Shown: positions 53,052 through 63,437, counted from the first letter of the stretch. The stretch is DNA of 64,000 nt from DATAGF01 sp963835685 (GCA_963835685.1 CAWIGI010000011.1:62001-126000), one strand, 5' to 3'. The notes: generated by a model not told the origin, from the sequence alone. Made by a program: numbers and translations.

Positions 53052-53288
53052 TCAGCCGCGGCGAGAGGCGCCGGGCTTCTTCCTGGCCCTCCGGCCCTCG
53101 CCGGCCGGGGGCGGCTCGACGCTCGTCTCCGACCCTGGCACGAGGATGCTCTCGTGACCGTCCGACCAGCGAACGAGGTAGGGCGGTCCGCCGTCCTTCC
53201 CGCGGACCTCCAGGACCTCGGCATGGCGTTCGACGTCTCCCGGGCGGCGACGGCGCACCACCAGGCGGTCGCCAACACGGGCCTTCAT
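53052..53288 (-). CDS. DUF1918 protein
   Basis: 78 residues: MKARVGDRLVVRR, RHAEVLEVRGKDGGPPYLVRW, GHESILVPGS. The GPPYLVRW-DGHE pattern is DUF1918, a small SH3-like protein common in Actinomycetota. The C-terminal tail is Lys/Arg-rich. AGGAGG precedes the ATG at 53288. Confidence 0.88.
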   Translation of the reverse strand: MKARVGDRLVVRRRRPGDVERHAEVLEVRGKDGGPPYLVRWSDGHESILVPGSETSVEPPPAGEGRRARKKPGASRRG

Positions 53289-53326
53289 CGCTGCACCTCC
53301 TTGGCTCGTTCCAACGGCCGCCTCGC

Positions 53327-53809
53327 TCAGTCCTCCGCCTGGCGACACACGTCGGCGACCTCGGCGTCGCCCGCGACGTGCAGCAGGTCCGCAGCGCGCA
53401 GCCGGATCGAGTGCGAGTGGTCCCCGGCCTCGAAGACCACCCGATCCTGCGCCGCGACGCGGGCGTCCACGAGCAGACGGTCGGCGCGGGCGCCGCCGAA
53501 CGGCGGCACCGCCCCCAGCTCGAACTCAGGATAGTCCCGGGCCAGATCCTCCTCGGTGGCCAGGCGGGTGCGGTGGCCGCCGCCGACCGCGCCCCGCAGC
53601 CGCTGGAGATCGAGCGACCTGGAGGCCGGCAGCACGACGCGGAGGTAGCCCTCCGGGGTCGTCACCACGAGGGTCTTTGCGACATCGTCGGCCCGAAGCC
53701 CCAGGGCGTCCGCCTCGGCACGAGCCGTCTCGGTGCGCGGATGCTCGAGTACCTCGTACTCCGCGGCCGCGCGCTCGAGCGCCTCGATGAGCATCGCGAG
53801 GGCAGGCAT
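53327..53809 (-). CDS. YbaK/EbsC-type aminoacyl-tRNA deacylase
   Basis: 160 residues of the YbaK/ProX fold, which edits mischarged tRNA (often Cys-tRNA-Pro). Visible: ETARAEADALGLRADDVAKTLVV (the conserved Lys-Thr), FELGAVPPFGG, RVVFEAGDHSHSIRL. ATG at 53809 has AGGAGG upstream. Confidence 0.88.
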   Translation of the reverse strand: MPALAMLIEALERAAAEYEVLEHPRTETARAEADALGLRADDVAKTLVVTTPEGYLRVVLPASRSLDLQRLRGAVGGGHRTRLATEEDLARDYPEFELGAVPPFGGARADRLLVDARVAAQDRVVFEAGDHSHSIRLRAADLLHVAGDAEVADVCRQAED

Positions 53810-53964
53810 CGAAACCTCCTGCTGGGCAGCGCCGACTCGCTCGGGGCGGGCGCTCGCCCGCCCCGTGGGGGTCGAGTGTTGCAGACCTCGGCCCCGCGGT
53901 GGAGCCGCGGGCGGGCGGTTCCTCACACGCGGGTCCGACGAGTCGCTACGCTCGCCGACGCGAC

Positions 53965-54486
53965 GTGAAGGTCCTCTACCTCCTTCGCCACGCCAAGTCG
54001 AGCTGGGACGACCCCGCCCTGTCCGATCACGAGCGGCCGCTGGCCCCCCGCGGGCGACGCGCCGCCGCGAGGATCGCCGAGCATCTGAGCGGCGAGGAAA
54101 TCCGGCCCGCGCTCGTCCTCTGCTCGTCGTCCCGGCGGACGCGAGAGACGCTCGAGCGGATCGCGACAGCCTTCCCGGACGTCCCGGTAGAGGTGGAGGC
54201 CGACCTCTACGGCGCCGGCGCGGGGAGCCTCCTCCGGCGCCTGCACCGGCTCCCCGACACGGCGGACTCAGTGCTTCTCGTCGGCCACAACCCGGGCCTC
54301 CACGACCTGGCCCTCGCGCTGGCCGGCGACGGCGACGCCGAGACCCTCGCCCGCCTCCGGGCCAAGATGCCGACCGGCGCTCTGGCGACGCTCGCCGCGC
54401 CCGCGAAGCGGTGGCGGAACCTCCGCCCCGGCGAAGCGGAGCTGGTGGGGTTCGTGGTGCCGCGGGAGCTCGGCGGGAGCCGTTGA
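53965..54486 (+). CDS. sixA: SixA-type phosphohistidine phosphatase
   Basis: 173 residues of the histidine phosphatase superfamily. The catalytic LRHAKSS has the phospho-accepting His at residue 9; the second catalytic His is in LVGHNPGLHDL. The RHAKS variant marks the SixA branch. GTG start at 53965. Its stop abuts that of the convergent cupin. Confidence 0.87.
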   Translation: MKVLYLLRHAKSSWDDPALSDHERPLAPRGRRAAARIAEHLSGEEIRPALVLCSSSRRTRETLERIATAFPDVPVEVEADLYGAGAGSLLRRLHRLPDTADSVLLVGHNPGLHDLALALAGDGDAETLARLRAKMPTGALATLAAPAKRWRNLRPGEAELVGFVVPRELGGSR

Positions 54487-54975
54487 TCAGTGTTCGCTGC
54501 TCGGAGGCGGCCCGACGACTCGTAGACCGTACTTCTCGTAGACCGCCGCCATCCGGCTCATGTCCGGCGGGCCGGGGGGCATGCTCGCCATCAGCCCGGC
54601 GAGATCGGCGAAGAACGTCTCGAAACCCGCCGGAGCGGGGAAGCCCAGCAGCCGGACCGGGGCGGCGGTGGCGTTCCAGTGCGTGTGGACGACGCCCTTG
54701 GGGATGTGGACGAAGGTTCCCGCCGGTGCTTCGAGGGTCCGCTCGCCCAGCCGAAAGGTGAGGGTTCCCTCCACCACGTAGTAGTTCTCGTCCTCCAGCG
54801 TGTTGACGTGGAGTGGCGTCCCACCGCTGTGGGGTGCGAGGCCGGCCTCGATCACCGCGAGCGCTCCACCCGTTTCCTCGCCAACCGCCTTGACGACATA
54901 CGTGTCGCCGAAGAGCGAGGTGGTCTCGCCCTCCCCGGGCAGCCGGACGATGCCTTCACCGGTTGATTCGGCCAC
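54487..54975 (-). CDS. Cupin domain protein
   Basis: 162 residues with a single cupin barrel: PLHVNTLEDENYYVVEG (motif 1, His and two Glu) and GTFVHIPKGVVHTHWN (motif 2 with the metal His). A C-terminal tail rich in Met/Pro follows. Ligand and function unknown. ATG at 54975. Confidence 0.85.
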   Translation of the reverse strand: MAESTGEGIVRLPGEGETTSLFGDTYVVKAVGEETGGALAVIEAGLAPHSGGTPLHVNTLEDENYYVVEGTLTFRLGERTLEAPAGTFVHIPKGVVHTHWNATAAPVRLLGFPAPAGFETFFADLAGLMASMPPGPPDMSRMAAVYEKYGLRVVGPPPSSEH

Positions 54976-55064
54976 AACGACGACCCTACCCCGTCTGCGG
55001 AAAAGGCCAGGAACGCCCGTCCGGGTGGTGTACCCCGATGTGCGCCCGAGGATAGGCTCGCGCC

Positions 55065-55298
55065 ATGGGTGATGAGCAGCGCACCGCCGAGATCGAGGCC
55101 AGGCTGGCCGCCGAGGGTCTCGGCGTGTGGTTCGACAACGAGCCTCGCGCCGCCGACCATTTCCCGGACTGGCTCGTGGTGGCCATCCCCTCGGGGGCCG
55201 CAGCCCGTCAGGGCGCCTCAGCCGATCTGGTCGCCCACGGCGACACGAAGCTCGAAGCCCTGGAGCGACTCGCCGCGCTGGTCTTCGGCGACGCGTAG
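55065..55298 (+). CDS. Small hypothetical protein
   Basis: 77 residues, acidic, with EIEARLAAEGLGVWFDNEP, HFPDWLVVAIPSG and a C-terminal helix ALERLAALVFGD. No recognised domain. Coding potential is supported by its codon pattern and a clean ATG. It heads a same-direction run with the GYD protein and the sigma factor. Confidence 0.6.
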   Translation: MGDEQRTAEIEARLAAEGLGVWFDNEPRAADHFPDWLVVAIPSGAAARQGASADLVAHGDTKLEALERLAALVFGDA

Positions 55299-55373
55299 CC
55301 TCCCGCCGGCTTTCGGTGCGCCGCGACGCCGGACGGCGACTCGCGCGGGTCGGCGAACGAGAGGGAGGGGACG

Positions 55374-55700
55374 ATGCCGCTCTATCTTTCGAGGTTCAGC
55401 TATACGCCGGAGACTTGGGCCAGGCTGATCGGCAACCCAGAGGACCGCCGAAAGGCCGCCGAGTCGTACATCGAGTCGGTCGGCGGGAAGCTCCACGGGT
55501 TCTGGTACGCCTTCGGCACGCACGACGGCTACAACCTCTGGGAGGCCCCCGACAACGTGTCCATGGCGGCGGTTGCGCTGGCGATCAGCGGCGGCGGCGC
55601 GCTCAGCTCGCTCGAAACGACGGTCCTCCTGACCGTCGACGAAACGATGGAGGCTCTGCGCACGGCCGAGCGAGTCGGGTACCGAGCGCCCGGCGCTTGA
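55374..55700 (+). CDS. GYD domain protein
   Basis: 108 residues: MPLYLSRFSYTPETWARLIG, YIESVGGKLHGFWYAFGTHDGYNLWEAPD, LTVDETMEALR. The DGYN motif and ferredoxin-like fold define the GYD family, of unknown function. GGGAGGGG precedes the ATG. Likely co-regulated with the sigma factor 65 bases downstream. Confidence 0.87.
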   Translation: MPLYLSRFSYTPETWARLIGNPEDRRKAAESYIESVGGKLHGFWYAFGTHDGYNLWEAPDNVSMAAVALAISGGGALSSLETTVLLTVDETMEALRTAERVGYRAPGA

Positions 55701-55765
55701 CCGCGGTCGCGGGCGGCGCGTCGCCGGGCGGGCGGGCCCGCAGCGCACCTGCGAAGGTCTCTGGC

Positions 55766-56749
55766 ATGACGGAGGCGATTCGGGACGCCGATGAGGACGC
55801 CTTCGCCGAGCTGATCGAGCCTCACCGCCGCGAGCTCCACGCCCACTGCTACCGGATGCTGGGCTCGGTCCACGACGCCGACGATGCGCTCCAGGAAGCG
55901 CTGTTGGGGGCGTGGAAGGGCCTGCCCGGATTCGAGGGGCGCAGCTCGCTCCGCTCCTGGCTCTACACGATCGCCACCAACGCCTCCCTGCGCATCCTCG
56001 AGGGGCGCAAGCGGCGCGAGCTGCCGGGTGGCACCGGCAGCGCGAACGATCCACGCGACCCCCTCGCCGAGCCGCTGGCTGAGTCGGTCTGGATCGAGCC
56101 CTATCCGGACGAGCTCCTGCGCTACGAGGACCGGGAGGGCGTCGAGCTCGCCTACGTCGCCGCCCTCCAGCTCCTGCCGCCCAACCAGCGCGCGGCGCTG
56201 CTCCTGCGCGAGGTGCTCGGCTTCAGCGCCCGGGAGACTGCCGAGATCCTCGAGACCTCGGTCGCCTCGGTGAACAGCGCCCTCCAGCGGGCCCGCGCGA
56301 AGCTCGAGCGGGAGCTTCCGGCCCGTTCCCAGCAGGAGACGCTGCGGGCGCTGGGCGACGAGCGCTCCCGCAAGCTCGTCGCCCGTTTCGTCAACGCCTG
56401 GAACCGCGCCGACGTCGCGGCGATCGTCGCGATGCTGACCGAGGACGCGACCCTCTCGATGCCGCCGCTGCCGACCTGGTTCCGGGGCAAGGATGACATC
56501 GCGGCCTTCATCACCGCGCGCACCTTCCGCTCGAGCTGGCGGTTTGAGGTGACGAGCGCCGGCGGGCAGCCCGCGATGGTCGGCCGCCGGCGAAATCCCG
56601 ACAGCGGGCGCGACGAGCTCGCCGTGCTCGCGGTGTTCACGCTCGATGGTGAGCTCATCGCGGCGATCACCGCATTCCTCGGCCCACGAGTGCTCGGACG
56701 CTTTCGGCCGGGGGAGATCCTGCGCCCCACCGATGATTTCCGTCCCTGA
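55766..56749 (+). CDS. ECF sigma factor with C-terminal SnoaL-like domain
   Basis: 327 residues. Sigma-70 region 2 (AFAELIEPHRRELHAHCYRM, DADDALQEALLGAW, SLRSWLYTIATNASLR), region 4 (LLPPNQRAALLLREVLGFSA, VASVNSALQRARAKL), then a SnoaL-like barrel (RFVNAWNRADVAAIVAMLTED). This is the SigG/SigJ-like group where the extra domain controls activity instead of an anti-sigma factor. ATG at 55766. Confidence 0.9.
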   Translation: MTEAIRDADEDAFAELIEPHRRELHAHCYRMLGSVHDADDALQEALLGAWKGLPGFEGRSSLRSWLYTIATNASLRILEGRKRRELPGGTGSANDPRDPLAEPLAESVWIEPYPDELLRYEDREGVELAYVAALQLLPPNQRAALLLREVLGFSARETAEILETSVASVNSALQRARAKLERELPARSQQETLRALGDERSRKLVARFVNAWNRADVAAIVAMLTEDATLSMPPLPTWFRGKDDIAAFITARTFRSSWRFEVTSAGGQPAMVGRRRNPDSGRDELAVLAVFTLDGELIAAITAFLGPRVLGRFRPGEILRPTDDFRP

Positions 56750-56796
56750 GACCGCTCTCAATCGATAGGCGCAGTTCCCTATCGAAGGAGCTCGGG

Positions 56797-57621
56797 ATGA
56801 TGCTGGAGGACAAGACCGCAGTGATCTACGGCGGCGGCGGGGCGATCGGCGGCGCCGTCGCGCGTGCGTTTGCGGATGCCGGCGCCCACGTCTACCTCGC
56901 CGGGCGCAGTCGGGCCCGGCTCGAGGCGGTGGCGAACGACATCGGCGATGCAGCCGACGTGGCGGAGGTCAACGCGCTCGACGAGCGCGCCGTCGCGGAG
57001 CACGTCGACGCCGTGGCGGCAGACGCGGGCGGAATCGACATCGCACTGAACGCCGTGTCCTTCCCGCACGCGCAGGGCAGGCCCTTCGCCGAGCTGGCCG
57101 TCGAGGAGGTCATGCATCCGATCGATTCCTTCCTGCGCACCAACCTGATCACCGCCAAGGCCACGGCGCGGCAGATGACAGAACGCGGGCGGGGCGTGAT
57201 CCTCACCCTCTCCACGGTCGGGTCGCGGATGGTTCACCCCGGAAACCTCGGCTACGGCACGACCTGCGCCGCGATCGAGATGATCACGCAGCGGCTCGCG
57301 GTCGAGCTCGGGCCGGGCGGCGTCCGCGTCGTCTGCCTGCGACCCCACGCGATCTCAGACGCGGCCTCCAACGGCTCCTACACCGGCGAGCTGTTCGGCC
57401 GCCGGGCGGCGGAGGCCGGGATCAGCCTGGAGCAGATGCTCGCGCAGTGGGGCGAGGACGGAACGCTGCTGGGACGGCTGCCGACGCTGGCCCAAGTCGC
57501 CGATGCGGCGGTCTTCCTGGCATCGGACCGCGCGGGAGCGATCACCGGAGCGGTGACCGACCTGAGCTGCGGCGCCGCGGTGCGCAACAGCGCGCAGGCG
57601 CTGGTTGGTGTGCTCGACTAG
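56797..57621 (+). CDS. Short-chain dehydrogenase/reductase with atypical active site
   Basis: 274 residues. N-terminal NAD(P) motif GGGGAIGGAVARA and NAVS replace the standard NAG; the Ser is in LSTVGS, but the YxxxK motif reads YGTTC, with Cys in the Lys position. This variant recurs in an actinobacterial SDR subgroup and its activity is unclear. ATG at 56797 after GAAGGAG. Confidence 0.88.
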   Translation: MMLEDKTAVIYGGGGAIGGAVARAFADAGAHVYLAGRSRARLEAVANDIGDAADVAEVNALDERAVAEHVDAVAADAGGIDIALNAVSFPHAQGRPFAELAVEEVMHPIDSFLRTNLITAKATARQMTERGRGVILTLSTVGSRMVHPGNLGYGTTCAAIEMITQRLAVELGPGGVRVVCLRPHAISDAASNGSYTGELFGRRAAEAGISLEQMLAQWGEDGTLLGRLPTLAQVADAAVFLASDRAGAITGAVTDLSCGAAVRNSAQALVGVLD

Positions 57622-57752
57622 GAAGACGCTCGCCATCAGTGCCCTTGCGGGCGTCCTGTGCAGGCGCTCGCGGACGGTCATGAACCGAAGTGCACGCGGC
57701 GTTCACGATCAGTCGGAAGGCGGGTCGGGTAGGCGCCGCGTAGGGTCCCGCC

Positions 57753-60700
57753 GTGGCAGAGGGACTGGGACCCGGGCTCTATGAGTCCCTGATCACCGAG
57801 GGCTTGGCGGCGCAGCTCGCGGAGCTCGGCGGCCACATGGCGTCGGAACAGCGGGCGCTTCGCTCAGCGGAGGCGGCGGACCGGGTCGCGTGGCACCTGA
57901 GCCGCCAGGTCGAACGGGCCCTGGCGGACGTAAGCGAGGGACGGCGAGTCGAGGTGGGGCTCACGGTTGCCCGAGAGTTGCTGCGGTGCCTCGGGGAGAT
58001 GGTGACCGCCGACTCGTCGGCCGCCCCGGTTGACCCGGCGCGAGTACTCCACAAGGTCACACGGCGGCGACCCGACGGCAGCCCAGGCACGCTCGCCGAG
58101 CCGCTCATCCCGCTGCTCGACACCACGCTGCTCACGAACGCCCCGGGCGAGCCGAGCCTCTGGAACCAGCTGCGGTCCGAGATCGAGTCGGCCGACGCCA
58201 TCGACGTCGTCATGGCGTTCATCCGCCGCAGCGGCATCGCCCCGCTGCTCGACGCGCTGCGCCGCCACTGCGACGAGGGCAAGCCGCTGCGGGTCCTGAC
58301 GACCACCTACACCGGCTCGACCGAGCGCCGAGCCCTCGACCAGCTCGCCGACCTGGGCGCGGAGGTCCGGGTCTCCTACGACCTCAGCACCACCCGCCTG
58401 CACGCCAAGGCCTGGGTGTTCCACCGGCGCTCGGGCTTCTCCACCGCCTACGTCGGCTCGTCGAACCTCACCCACTCCGCCCAGGTGACCGGCCTCGAGT
58501 GGAACGTGCGGGCGTCGGCAGCGCGCAACCCCGACGTCGTCGACAAGTTCGGCGCCGTGTTCGACAGCTACTGGGAGGGCGGCGACTTCGTCCCCTACGA
58601 CGCCGACGCAGTTCGAGGAGGAGCAGCGACCAGCGCCGGCCGTACCGACGTCGGGCCGCACGTCATCCTCAGCCCGATCGAGCTGCGGCCGTAGCCGTTC
58701 CAGGAGCGGCTGCTCGAGCTGATCGAGCTGTCGCGCCGAGCAGGGCCACCACCGCAACCTGCTCGTCGCCGCCACCGGCACCGGCAAGACCGTGATGGCC
58801 GCGCTCGACTACGCGGCGGCTCCGCGAGCGGCTCGGCCGCGTCGCGCCTGCTGTTCGTCGCCCACCGCGAGGAGATCCTCGACCAGAGCCTCGCCACCTT
58901 CCGCTACGCGCTGCGCGACGCCGTCGTTCGGCGAGAAGTGGGTCGGCGGCGCGCGACCCGACGCGGTTCGAGCACGTCTTCGCCTCGATCCAGAGCCTCA
59001 ACGCCAGCCGACCTCGCCGACCTCCCGCCCGATCACTTCGACGTCGTCATCGTCGACGAGTTCCACCACGCCGCCGCGCCCTCGTACGAGCGGTGCTCGA
59101 CCACCTCGCGCCCGGTCGAGCTGCTCGGCCTCACCGCCACCCCCGAGCGCAGCGACGGCCTGCCCGATCCTGCACTGGTTCGACGACCGCATCGCCGCCG
59201 AGCTGCGGCTCTGGGACGCCATCGACCAGCAGCACCTCGCGCCGTTCCTGTACTTCGGCATCCACGACGGCCTCGACCTGCGCGACATCCCGTGGCGCCG
59301 AGGCCGCGGCTACGACGTCGAGGCGCTCAGCGCCGCCTACACCAGCTCCGACGCCTGGGCTCGCCTGGTCGTCCAGCAGGTCGCCGAGCACGCCGAGCCG
59401 GCGACGATGCGCTGCCTCGGGCTTCTGCGTGAGCATCGAGCACGCCCGCTTCATGGCCCGCCACTTCACCCGCCACGGCATCGCCGTCGGTGGCCGATCT
59501 GGGGCGACAGCCCGCAGGACCGAGCGCGAGGCCGCCCTGCGGGACCTGGCCGACGGCGGGTGCGGGCCGTGTTCTCGGTCGACCTGTTCAACGAGGGCGT
59601 CGACGTGCCCGCCGTCGACACCGTGCTCATGCTGCGCCCCACCGAGAGCCCCACGCTGTTCCTCCAGCAGCTCGGCCGGGGCCTGCGCAAGACGCCAGGG
59701 CAAGGCGTTCTGCACGGTGCTCGACTTCGTGGGCACGCACCGCCGGGAGTTCCGCTTCGACCGCCGCTACCGGGCCCTGCTCGGCGGCACCCGCCGGGAC
59801 GTCGAGCGGGCCGTGCAGCAGCAGTTCCCGTTCCTGCCGGCCGGCTGCCACATGCAGCTCGACCAGAAGGCCACCGAGATCGTGCTGCGCAGCCTGCGCG
59901 AGGCGATCCCGTCGCGCTGGCCGGCGAAGGTCGAGGAGCTGCGCTCGCTGCGCCGGGACGCGCCCCGACCTCGACCTGGCCGGCTTCCTCGACGAGTCGG
60001 GCCTCGACCTCGACGACGTCTACGACGGCGGCAAGAGCTGGTCCGACCTGCAAGCAGGCCGCCGGCGCGCCGGTCCTGCCCGGCCGGCCCGCACGAGACC
60101 GAGTCCTGCGGCGAGCGGTCGGCCGGCTCCTCCACATCGACGACGACGAGCGCATCGCGCACCTACCGGCGCCTCCTCGCCGACGCCGAGCCGCCCCGGC
60201 GGTCGACGGCGCTGCCCGAGCGCGAGCGCCGGCTCGTCCACATGCTCGTCGCCGGCCTCGCCGACCGGGCGCTCACCAAGGACGACCACCCTCCAGGACG
60301 GCGGTCGACCTCGCTGTGGGCCCACCCGCAGGTGCGCGCCGAGCTGCGTCGAGCTCCTCGCCGTGCTCGACGCGCGGGTCGACCACGTCCACGCCGCCGC
60401 TGGCCACGCCACCCCGACGTGCCGCTGCAGGTCCACGCCCGCTACAGCCGCATCGAGATCCTCGCCGCCTTCGGCGTCGGCGACCGGCGCCAAGATCGCC
60501 GCCTGGCAGAGCGGCGTCTACGAGGCCAAGGCGGCCAACGCCGAGCTGTTCGCCTTCACGCTCGACAAGAGCAGCGGCGGCTTCTCCCCCACCACCCGCT
60601 ACCGCGACTACGCCATCAGCCGCACGCTCATCCACTGGGAGAGCCAGTCGATCACCCGAGCCGACAGCCCCACCGGCCTCCGCTACCGCAACCACGAGCG

Positions 60701-60878
60701 CGACGGCCGCGCGATCCTGCTCTTCACCCGCCTCCGAGCCGACGACCGCGCCTTCTGGTTCCTCGGCCCCGCCACGCTACCGGGGCCACGTCGGCGAGAA
60801 GCCCATGGCCATCACCTGGGAGCTCCACATCCGCTGCCCGGCGACCTGTACGCGTCGTTCGCGGCCGCCGTCGCGTGA
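57753..60878 (+). pseudogene. PLD-like nuclease / SF2 helicase / DUF3427 protein, in-frame stop and many frameshifts
   Basis: Joined length about 1,040 residues. Part 1 (57753-58694, one clean frame) is an HKD-type phospholipase-D-like nuclease: HAKAW at 217-221 and GSSNLTHS at about 235. A TAG at 58693 replaces the tyrosine codon expected in ELRPYPFQ. Then come SF2 helicase motifs AATGTGKT (Walker A), DEFHHAA (motif II), GLTATPERSDG (III), QQLGRGLRKT (VI), then DUF3427 (YSRIEILAAFG, RYRDYAISRTLIHWES). Ten or more shifts lie in 58.7-60.8 kb. Such COG3886-COG1061 fusions recur in defence islands. Confidence 0.85.
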
Positions 60879-61265
60879 GGACGCCGGCTAAGGAACGCAG
60901 GAGAGCTCGGCGCGCCACGCGGTGAACGGGGCTAGGGCGGCGGCGCCACGGCCCCGACCGGCTAATCGTTTCTGCAAACACGGGCGGGCCTTCGCCGACG
61001 AGCGTCGCGCCCCTGCTCGCGCCCGGCGCGTCATCGAGAGCCCTCGCGCCGGGGGGCCACCCGGGGGCCATCTGCGCGGCTCGCGACGCACGTCTCGCAC
61101 GCCTCACCCGTGTAGGCATGCGCGATCTCGCTCTACAAGCGGGGTCGCGATGGGCGCGCCAGAGTTCGTACCTCCCCTGCACGCGGGCGCATTCGACGGC
61201 GCCGGGGCCGCACGGGGGGCCGCACCGGACGGCGGTTGGCCCACGTATGCGCGGGCCAACGGCAG
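60879..61265. other. Gene-free stretch between helicase and integrase
   Basis: About 387 bases with no convincing gene, between the convergent helicase and integrase ends. A G-rich/C-rich block at 61050-61070 carries two GGGGGCCA copies. An attachment site would be expected near here because it is at the 3' end of the integrase, but I see no tRNA end or clear direct repeat. Confidence 0.4.
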
Positions 61266-62290
61266 CTAGAGCACCGCCGCCCGCTCCACCTCGCGGTCGT
61301 CCACCAGGACGTGGGCGTAGGTGTCCGGCGTCATCGACGCGCGCGCGTGGCCGGCGGCGCGGGCGACCTCGTGTACCGGCAGGCCGTCGTGGAGGCGCCG
61401 GCTGATCCAGCGATGGCGCAGGTCATGGAGGCCGAAGCGCGGAAGGCCGGCCGCCTTGCACGCCCGGCCCAGGTCGGTTCGCAGCCGCTCCTGGGTCGCG
61501 CCGGGGAAGATCGGGCATCGGCATCGCGGTCCTCGCGCGGCTGTAGGCGGCGACGGCCGCCAGCAGGTCGGGCGGCAGGGGCGCCCAGCGGGCGCGGCCG
61601 GTCTTGGCCGTGGCGGCCGAAACCCGCAGGCGCCCGCCACGCTCGTCCAGGTCGGCCCAGCGGGCCGCCTCCAGCTCGCCCACGCGCAGGCCGGTGGCCT
61701 CGAGAACGAGCAGCGGCAGCCGGTAGCGCGCCGCGCAGCACGCCAGCGCCGCCTCGACGGCAGCTGCGCTCGGCGGATCCACCTCGCGGCGGCGCTCGCG
61801 CGGCAGCCGCACCCGCCGGTCGCGGGCCGGGTTCGGCTCCAGCCCGGCGTGGTCCAGCGCCAGGCGCAGCGCCGTCAGCGACTTCTGGATCGAGCCGCGG
61901 GCGAGCGGCCGGCGATGCCCGCCACCATCGCCGCGACCTGCTCGGCGCCCAGCTCGGCCACCGGGAGGGCGCCGAGGGCGGCGTAGATGCGCGTCAGCGC
62001 GACGCGTGCTGGGAGCGCGTGCCAGCCGCCACGTCGATGCGCGAGGCGGCCCAGGCGCGGCAGGCCGCCTCGACGGTCAGCGGCGCGGGCGGCTCGGCCA
62101 GCCGCAGCTCCGGCACGCGCCCGGCCGCCAGCTCGCCCGCGATCAGATCGCGGCGGAGGCGCGCCTCGCGCATGGTGCGGAAGCTGCCGCCGTATCGCTC
62201 GCGGCTCTCGGCCCCGCCCAGGCGGTACAGCACCCGGTAGCGCGGCTCGCCGCCGGCCGTCGGGCGGCGCCTGATCCGGATGCTCGCCAT
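61266..62290 (-). pseudogene. Tyrosine recombinase/integrase, about three frameshifts
   Basis: Core-binding region (YRVLYRLGGAESRERYGGSF, AACRAWAASR) and catalytic domain (ATGLRVGELEAARW with the first Arg; LHDLRHRW with His-x-x-Arg; GHARASMTPDTYAHVL with the final His and nucleophile Tyr) are all present in three frames. Breaks lie near 61990, 61915 and 61520. Joined length about 340 residues. Points to a mobile or formerly mobile element. Confidence 0.85.
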
Positions 62291-62570
62291 CAGGACGCCC
62301 GGCCGGCGGGCGGCGTAGGCTCGTCGTGCTTCACGGCTACCTCCGTGGAGTCGGGGCCGGGGCGTTGCTGCGCCGCCGGCCCATTACAGGCTCGGCGAAG
62401 GTAGGGCCTTGGCGCGCGGGCGCCGACTCGCCGGCCGGGGCGCTCGACGACGCCCTCGGCCGGCACCGCCGCGGCGAGTGGCCCTTCGACGGCTCCCCGC
62501 TGGAGGATCCCGGGGACCGAGCGCGGCACCCGCGACGTTTCGCCGGCCGCCGGCCCGGGGATGAGCAGGC
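62291..62570. other. Short unassigned region upstream of DoxX
   Basis: About 280 bases, divergent between the integrase and the DoxX gene. Weak open frames on both strands but no recognisable protein, RNA or repeat. Likely holds promoters for both flanking genes. Confidence 0.35.
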
Positions 62571-63098
62571 ATGCGCTTCGGCCTGGCGGTGCTGCGGATC
62601 CTGATCGGCGTTCTGATGATGGGCCACGGCCTGCAGAAGCTGAAGGGCTGGTTCGGCGGGTACGGGCTCGAGGCGACCGGGCAGGCCTTCGAGGGGATGG
62701 GCCTGCGCCCCGGCAAGGCGCACGCGACGGCGTCGGGGCTCAGCGAGACCGTCGGCGGGGCCCTGCTCGCGACCGGGTTCCTGACGCCCCTCGGCGCCGC
62801 GATGATCACTGGCGGGATGACCGTCGCCATCGAGCGCGTCCACCTGAAGAACGGCCCCTGGGTGGCCGACGGCGGCTACGAGTACAACCTCGTGCTGATC
62901 GCCTCGGCCTTCGCCCTCTCGGCCGCGGGCCCCGGGGCCCTCTCGCTCGACGACGCGCTCGGCACCGGGCGCCGCGGCGCGGGGGTCGCGCTGGCCGAGC
63001 TTGCCGCGGGCGCGGCGGGCGGCGCCGCCGTGATCGCGCGCGCCCGCCAGGCGTGCGCCGGCGAGGGGCCGGACGGCCCGGGGCCTCCCGCCGCGTAG
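62571..63098 (+). CDS. DoxX family membrane protein
   Basis: 175 residues with four helices: RILIGVLMMGHGLQKLKGWFGG, ASGLSETVGGALLATGF, PLGAAMITGGMTVAI, EYNLVLIASAFALSAAGPGALS. The GHGLQKL and SETVGG motifs fit DoxX. Basic C-terminal tail. Paralogous to 51464. ATG at 62571, with GGGGATGAG upstream. Confidence 0.87.
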   Translation: MRFGLAVLRILIGVLMMGHGLQKLKGWFGGYGLEATGQAFEGMGLRPGKAHATASGLSETVGGALLATGFLTPLGAAMITGGMTVAIERVHLKNGPWVADGGYEYNLVLIASAFALSAAGPGALSLDDALGTGRRGAGVALAELAAGAAGGAAVIARARQACAGEGPDGPGPPAA

Positions 63099-63131
63099 TC
63101 TCGGGCACCGCCTCCGGACGCAGGAGGGGGC

Positions 63132-63337
63132 ATGAGGATCGCCGTGATCGGCGGGACCGGCTTGGTGGGCGCGCACGCGGTGCAGGCGCTCGGCCGCGCT
63201 CGCCACGAGGCCTGGTGGTGGCCCGCTCGCGCGGCGTTGACCTGACGACCGGCGAGGGGCTGGACGAGGCCCGGGCCGGCGTCGCGGCCGTCATCGACGC
63301 GACGAACGCGTGGGCCGACGACGCCGAGGGCGCGTAA
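63132..63337 (+). pseudogene. Truncated, frameshifted NAD(P)H-binding epimerase-like gene
   Basis: Start MRIAVIGGTGLVGAHAVQALG is the nucleotide-binding loop of atypical SDR/NmrA-like proteins. After a shift near 63215 comes RSRGVDLTTGEGLDEA and AAVIDATNAWADD, then a stop; the remaining two-thirds of the family domain is missing. Confidence 0.65.
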
Positions 63338-63437
63338 GGCTCACTCCGCTCTGACCGGCGCCGCGGGCGCCCCGCCCGCCGGCGGCCGACGACGCACCGA
63401 GCGGCCAGGGGCGCGCCCCGCGCCCTCCCCCTGCTGC

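Noticed and set aside
60879..61265. tRNA or attachment site next to the integrase
   Set aside because: No cloverleaf, TψC-like GGTTCGA core or matching direct repeat could be found.
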